Made by a program: the position numbers and the translations under genes. The notes under the pieces are model-generated. The model searched no databases and was not told the DNA's origin. It saw nothing but the letters and a program-made list of their open reading frames with translations. From Bog-950 sp964620645 (lineage in GTDB: Bacteria > Bacteroidota > Bacteroidia > Chitinophagales > LD1), in NCBI GenBank assembly GCA_964620645.1, contig CAZUHU010000002.1:7607-71606 (forward strand): a DNA stretch of 64,000 bases, in the 5' to 3' direction. How positions within the stretch are numbered: the first letter of the stretch is position 1; each line of letters starts with the position of its first letter. Positions 60,101 to 64,000 of this stretch are shown here, one piece after another.

Positions 60101-62397
60101 ATGAAGGAAATGAGATTGGGAAGGAAGGATAGACTTTTAGTGTGGTGTAAAACCGGGATACTGCTGCTGGTGTTATGCAGCCCTCTATCCTCTTGGGCCA
60201 TGCGCGATTCTACGATAACTAACCTAAAGCGGCCCGATTATTACATTGATGATGAGCAGCAGCGTATTGATCTTTTGGATGGCACCGTTGACAAAATGGT
60301 GGATGTGGGCGATTCTGCAGAAACGGTTAGAGCAGGAAAGGTTTACCTGGTTTTAATTGACAGCATACAACGCTTTATAGATAACAGTGGCTTTGAAGAG
60401 CCGCGTAAAAAAGTTTTCCGCGAACATGTTTACCTGCAACTGCGCAAAATAGGCCCTCGCAATTATTACAACGTAAAACGGTATGACAATCTTTTCCATT
60501 TTATACTGGCGGAACTGAATGGTGTTAAGCAGAAGAAGCTATATACCGTTTTAACCTCTAATGTTTGGCAATCGTTTAACACACTTGGGTTATATAAGAA
60601 TGAGAGTTGTGCAGACTCTTTCCTGATTTTTGCAGCGCAATACCGGCCCGATCTTGTTTTTAAAAGTTATGACGCCTACTACACCAAGGGCTATACCCTG
60701 CATGTTTTAGAAGAAGCCGCCAAGGTTGCCCCGGTAACCATTAAGCGCTACTTTGTTAAGGGCAACGGCATTTATGAAACACTTAAAGGCAGCCAGGATA
60801 CCGTAATTAAAACCCTGCTTAAAATACGCGAGAAGTACAATTTAAAAACCAACGCTTACGCGCTTATTGATGAAATAGCTAATGGCAATTTAACCATTGA
60901 GCAGGCTAACACTATTGGCGAAAGCCCGGAGAAGTACCTGCGCACTATGCTTAAAATACGTACAAAGAGGAATCCTCTTGGTGTACACTCGTTGGAAGAT
61001 GACCTGGAGATTTATTCTTTAAAATTTGTGCGGGTACTTAACGACCTGCACAATGATAAGGACGAGGTGCGCTTTGCTTCTATCGAGAACTTTAGTGCTG
61101 AAGAACTGTACACCATGATGGTGTACAGTGAAGAGGAGATTTTTACCTCCACTTTTAACGGGCTTTTTAAACGCATGATGATAAAGCTTGGCCCTGTGTC
61201 CGGTTACGAGTTTTTGGGCACGGTTGGGGACAACAGGTTCCGCACGTTTATAAAAATGTCTGCCGGTTTCGGAAAGTTGACACCGTTTCTACAGAGTATG
61301 ACACCCGTACACCAGCAAATGCTGATGATAAAATTTGCAAGTGGACTGGAGCAGTATAACGACTTATCGCAGGCGGTTGAAGTGGCTGATGCCTTTGGCA
61401 GTATAACCGATAGCCTGGTGCTTAAGATACTGCGTGGCGCTGTTAAGTATGAGTATGTGCGGCTTAATGCAGCCAAGGATGTAAAGGGAAAAACCATTTA
61501 CGGACTGCTTTCCAACCTTTTTGTTGAGCGCAGTATTTCAAACGAAAACTGGTTTGCTTCAGTAGCCAAGCAGTACGCCCTGCCAAGTTTCGACCGGATA
61601 GAGAACAGCAAACTGGTTAACCGCGACAGTGTTAGCCGCTGGATGATTTACTTTTATGATGATGAAGATGGCGAGGCGTCCTTCAGTTCGTTTGTAAAAA
61701 CCTTTAATGATACGGCATGGCGCATAGTGGATTCAAGCATTTATGTAATTATAGAATCGAAAAAAGGCGCGCCCGTACAGATATACGCTAACAAAAACAA
61801 GAACGAATACGACGGGCAGGCTAAACTGGAGAGCATTTTTACAGATAACAACTGGGACCCTAACGTAATGGTACACCGCGGGCACAGTTACTATGCCTAT
61901 AAAACCATTGAGAAGATACACGATAATACACAGGTGTTTGTGTTGGGCTCCTGTGGTGGTTACCACAGCCTCTCAACCATTATTGAGCGCTCCTCAGATA
62001 TAAGCATTATATCATCCAAACAGATAGGAACCATGTTTGTAAATAACCCTATGCTGAAATTGCTGGCTGAAAAGGTGCGCCAGGGAAAGGATGTGGAATG
62101 GCAGGGTTTATGGGATGAGCTGGGCAAGACTGTAAAAGATAACTCCAAAGCTTATGAGCGTTACCAGGATTACANNNNNNNNNNNNNNNNNNNNNNNNNN
62201 NNNNNNNNNNNNNNNNNNNNNNNNNNNNNNNNNNNNNNNNNNNNNNNNNNNNNNNNNNNNNNNNNNNNNNNNNNCTGGGCAAGACTGTAAAAGATAACTC
62301 CAAAGCTTATGAGCGTTACCAGGATTACATCCCTCCGCACAAAAACCTTGGAGCTATTTTTATAAAAACCTATAACAGGCTGATGGAAAGCGATTAA
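60101..62397 (+). CDS. Paralogue of the preceding gene, interrupted by an assembly gap
   Basis: An exported protein with signal peptide (TGILLLVLCSPLSSWA) and start ATG at 60101 (a TTG at 60092 and an ATG at 60110 also possible). One helical module (about residues 162-358; YTLHVLEEAAKVAPVTIKRY) and the same C-terminal domain (YFYDDEDG, HRGHS with His592/His595, GSCGG with Cys618, spacing 23 again). Bases 62175-62274 are N and the 55 bases before the gap recur after it. Removing 62175-62329 joins the frame and yields 713 aa ending YIPPHKNLGAIFIKTYNRLM, which matches the end of the preceding gene (YIPPHKNLESIFIKAY). Probably intact in the genome; forms an operon with its paralogue. Confidence 0.8.
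62120..62329. repeat. 100-N gap flanked by an exact 55-bp direct duplication
   Basis: Bases 62120-62174 and 62275-62329 are identical over all 55 positions and flank exactly 100 N (62175-62274). This is the pattern of two contigs overlapping by one k-mer and joined by a scaffolder; it is not a biological repeat. Confidence 0.95.
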
Positions 62398-62398
62398 A

Positions 62399-62587
62399 CT
62401 ATTCGGCTTTCTTTTTAGCAGCAGCCTTTTTAGCCGGAGCTTTTTTAGCTGTTTTTTCTGTTTTAGCTGCTTTGTCCTTTTTGGCGGCAGCAGGTTTAGC
62501 GCTTGCTTTAGTGCGCTGCGGGCGTGAATTACCGTAGGAACCTTTGAAAATTTTTCCTTTGCGGCTTCTTTTGTCTCCTCTTCCCAT
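62399..62587 (-). CDS. 30S ribosomal protein Thx
   Basis: A 62-aa basic protein: MGRGDKRSRKGKIFKGSYGN is the Thx signature (a small protein at the top of the 30S head). The last ~30 residues are a Lys/Ala tail (AAAKKDKAAKTEKTAKKAPA), longer than in Thermus Thx and typical of Bacteroidota forms. The stop is one base from the stop of the preceding convergent gene. A TACATTCGC element lies 25 bases upstream. Confidence 0.9.
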   Translation of the reverse strand: MGRGDKRSRKGKIFKGSYGNSRPQRTKASAKPAAAKKDKAAKTEKTAKKAPAKKAAAKKKAE

Positions 62588-62612
62588 ATTGTATTTATTT
62601 TTTTAGTAGCTG

Positions 62613-62620
62613 CGAATGTA
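62613..62620 (-). promoter_or_regulatory. Putative -7 promoter element of the Thx gene
   Basis: The reverse strand reads TACATTCGC, 25 bases before the Thx ATG. TTTG lies only 13 bases further upstream, too close for a standard -33. Confidence 0.4.
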
Positions 62621-62637
62621 GAAAAACGCGCTGCAAA

Positions 62638-62666
62638 TAAAAACCCCCTGCTTATAAGGCAGGGGG
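62638..62666 (-). terminator. Terminator of the HU gene
   Basis: CCCCCTGC (62644-62651), seven-base loop, GCAGGGGG (62659-62666); the reverse strand continues TTTTTATTT. Confidence 0.9.
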
Positions 62667-62692
62667 CGGGTATATTTTATAAGGCGTAAAGC

Positions 62693-62968
62693 TTATTTAT
62701 TAACCTTTTTGGCTAACTCGGCGCCTGCTTTAAACTTGGCTACCTTTTTAGCTTTAATAGTAATTTCTTTTCCGGTTTGTGGGTTGCGGCCTTTACGTGC
62801 AGCGCGCTTAGAAACTGAGAATGTGCCAAAACCAACTAAGGTAACTTTGCCACCTTTTGCCAAAGTACCTGCAACACTATTGATTAAAGAATCTAATGCG
62901 TCTCCGGCCTGGCCTTTGGTAACTTTTGCATCCTTCGCAATTTTGTCGATTAGTTCGCCTTTGTTCAT
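62693..62968 (-). CDS. HU family DNA-binding protein
   Basis: A 91-aa histone-like protein: MNKGELIDKIAKDAKVTKGQ, AGDALDSLINSVAGTLAKGG, VTLVGFGTFSVSKRAARKGRNPQTGKE (split here: the arm region GRNPQTGKEI is intact) and KKVAKFKAGAELAKKVNK. It bends and compacts DNA as a homodimer or heterodimer. The start is at the ATG giving MNKGE; upstream in-frame codons to 63106 are not protein-like, and the promoter at 63007-63037 lies inside that frame. Confidence 0.96.
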   Translation of the reverse strand: MNKGELIDKIAKDAKVTKGQAGDALDSLINSVAGTLAKGGKVTLVGFGTFSVSKRAARKGRNPQTGKEITIKAKKVAKFKAGAELAKKVNK

Positions 62969-63006
62969 ACGTTTTTGTTTTTTGGGTTGATTAATGTTTG
63001 GGATGG

Positions 63007-63037
63007 CGAATATAAAACAGGCTTTTACTCCTGCAAA
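63007..63037 (-). promoter_or_regulatory. Promoter of the HU gene
   Basis: The reverse strand reads TTTG (63034-63037), 19 bases, TATATTCGCC (-7 element 63007-63014). This is the best -33/-7 pair in the window; the leader would be about 30 bases. Confidence 0.6.
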
Positions 63038-63203
63038 CAGCAATCGGCTGAAAGTGTTGATAATCGTGGGTTTCAGTGGATTTCGCCTTTGTGTGTACTG
63101 TAACAAATTGCGTTAAACAGTTCTTGCAGTTGAATCAAAAACAAATAGCTTTACGTTAATACCAAAAGGCTGTTTTAAAAGCCGGATCAACTTCAAAAAG
63201 CAT

Positions 63204-63410
63204 ATGAGCTTCAAAACCATTTTAGTAGCTATCTTCTCCGCAACTATACTTTTAAGTGCAAGTGCCTGCAGAAACAACAAGATACCCTGCCCTACCTACG
63301 CGGATAGCATGCCTGAGAAAAAGAGCAAGAAGAAGAAAAAGCCTGAACCACAGATACCCAAGGCCAGCAAACCCAAGAGTGGAGTTCTGCCTCCGGGTTA
63401 TGGTAAGTAG
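63204..63410 (+). CDS. Small lipoprotein
   Basis: A 68-aa lipoprotein: signal (ILVAIFSATILLSASAC, lipobox SASAC), then a Lys-rich stretch (EKKSKKKKKPEPQIPKASKP) and a Pro/Gly end (GVLPPGYGK). No fold or family can be assigned; the highly basic, proline-rich mature part would be unstructured. It is convergent with recG. Codon use and start context are like neighbours, so it is probably a real gene. Confidence 0.65.
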   Translation: MSFKTILVAIFSATILLSASACRNNKIPCPTYADSMPEKKSKKKKKPEPQIPKASKPKSGVLPPGYGK

Positions 63411-63425
63411 TTTAGTTAGCGCTGT

Positions 63426-64000
63426 TTAACTGATCTTACTCCACACTTTATCGCGTGAACTTTCCTGCATGTAAGCCAGCAAGCCGCGATTCTGCGGTAA
63501 TTCAAGCATAGGGTCAACCTCCATAATTTTTTGTGCGCTGTTACGGGCAGCTTCCAGCACATTAGCATCTTCCACTAAATCGGCCAGGCGTAAATTAAGC
63601 GTACCACTTTGGCGTGTGCCCTCAATATCGCCGGGGCCCCTCAGCTTTAAATCCTCTTCGGCAATTACAAAGCCATCATTGGTTTGGCACATTACCGAAA
63701 TACGCTTCTTACTATCCTCTCCCAGTTTTTTGCCGGTCATCAGTATACAAAAGGATTGCTCTGCCCCGCGGCCTACACGCCCACGTAACTGGTGTAACTG
63801 CGCAAGGCCGAAACGTTCGGCGTTTTCAATAACCATTACGCTGGCGTTAGGTACGTTAACGCCCACTTCAATAACCGTTGTGGCAATCATGATCTGCGTT
63901 TCTTTTTTCAGAAAACGCTGCATTTCAAAATCCTTATCCGCTGCACGCATACGGCCATGCACAATGCTTATCTGGTATTGTGGTTTAGGGAAAGCCCTCG
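63426..64000 (-). CDS. recG: ATP-dependent DNA helicase RecG, C-terminal part
   Basis: The last ~190 residues of RecG; the gene runs off the right edge of the window (its coding frame is open to 64000, with PKPQYQISIVHGRMRAADKD at the edge). Seen: helicase motif V (MIATTVIEVGVNVPNASVMV), motif VI (HQLRGRVGRGAEQSFCILMT), and the TRG/C-terminal signature EEDLKLRGPGDIEGTRQSG. RecG remodels stalled replication forks and Holliday junctions. The stop is 16 bases from the small lipoprotein's stop. Confidence 0.96.
   Translation of the reverse strand, partial: RAFPKPQYQISIVHGRMRAADKDFEMQRFLKKETQIMIATTVIEVGVNVPNASVMVIENAERFGLAQLHQLRGRVGRGAEQSFCILMTGKKLGEDSKKRISVMCQTNDGFVIAEEDLKLRGPGDIEGTRQSGTLNLRLADLVEDANVLEAARNSAQKIMEVDPMLELPQNRGLLAYMQESSRDKVWSKIS

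Noticed and set aside
62175..62303. Protein end of the second paralogue running through the N stretch
   Set aside because: The frame through the N block gives a short nonsense end; the 55-base duplication shows that the gap is an assembly artefact and the true end is at 62397.
62969..63106. N-terminal extension of HU
   Set aside because: HU starts at MNKGE; the extension contains the promoter and would be unlike any HU.
1..64000. tRNA or rRNA genes, insertion sequences, prophage
   Set aside because: No T-loop-like sequence, rRNA segment, transposase, integrase or terminal inverted repeats were seen by eye; a covariance-model scan would be decisive for RNAs.

Overview
The window reads as chromosomal DNA of a member of the Bacteroidota, most likely of the Chitinophagales/Sphingobacteriia type; this is inferred from content, with no marker gene read. 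The signs are two type IX secretion (T9SS) C-terminal sorting domains, a TonB-dependent receptor with a carboxypeptidase-regulatory-like N-terminal domain, a complete bat (aerotolerance) operon, ribosomal protein Thx, PadR/PspC, LVIVD-repeat and DUF3078/DUF2490-type proteins, and promoters of the TAnnTTTG type. The genes are densely packed on both strands. No intergenic stretch exceeds 300 bases, and I saw no tRNA, rRNA, insertion sequence, prophage or CRISPR array.

Layout. 1-9.5 kb: a PKD/T9SS surface protein, a regulatory-like-domain protein, an alpha/beta hydrolase, an M1 aminopeptidase lipoprotein and a CocE/NonD hydrolase. 9.5-16.1 kb: a LemA/M48 pair, uridine kinase, an M48 lipoprotein, and an rbfA-LolC/E-type permease operon. 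16.2-29.9 kb: an MsbA-like ABC exporter, an LVIVD lipoprotein, an ECF sigma factor with a membrane-anchored beta-barrel partner, an ABC-F protein, a secreted CxxCxGxG protein, an RluA-type pseudouridine synthase, an orphan histidine kinase, a CHRD-like lipoprotein, and a second ECF sigma factor with an RskA-type anti-sigma factor. 30-34 kb: a PadR-PspC operon and a DUF3078 protein. 34.2-42.8 kb: moxR-DUF58-unknown-batA-batB-batC-batD-batE. 42.9-48.5 kb: mscL, an exonuclease/GIY-YIG fusion, a HisB-type phosphatase, a SlyD-like FKBP, a methyltransferase and queA. 48.5-56.7 kb: a 17-residue-repeat secreted protein, a large Ig/PKD T9SS protein, a TonB receptor, a divergent response regulator and a DUF2490 protein. 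56.8-62.4 kb: two tandem paralogous exported proteins of unknown function. 62.4-64 kb: Thx, HU, a small lipoprotein and the 3' end of recG.

The most interesting unknown is the tandem pair at 56850-62397. Both proteins carry a helical module (two copies in the first, one in the second) and end in a conserved His-x-Gly-His ... Gly-Ser-Cys-Gly-Gly arrangement with identical His-Cys spacing, which resembles the catalytic dyad of clan CD (caspase/CHAT/gingipain-like) cysteine peptidases. The second gene is interrupted by a 100-N gap flanked by a perfect 55-base duplication. Collapsing the duplication restores the reading frame, so the interruption is an assembly artefact.

A second point of interest is the ECF sigma factor at 20387, whose overlapping downstream gene encodes a short cytoplasmic segment, one membrane helix, a long charged linker and a C-terminal beta-barrel-like domain: possibly an envelope-spanning sigma-factor regulator in one polypeptide. 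A recurrent promoter element TAnnTT(T/C/G)GC lies 8-40 bases before at least a dozen start codons.
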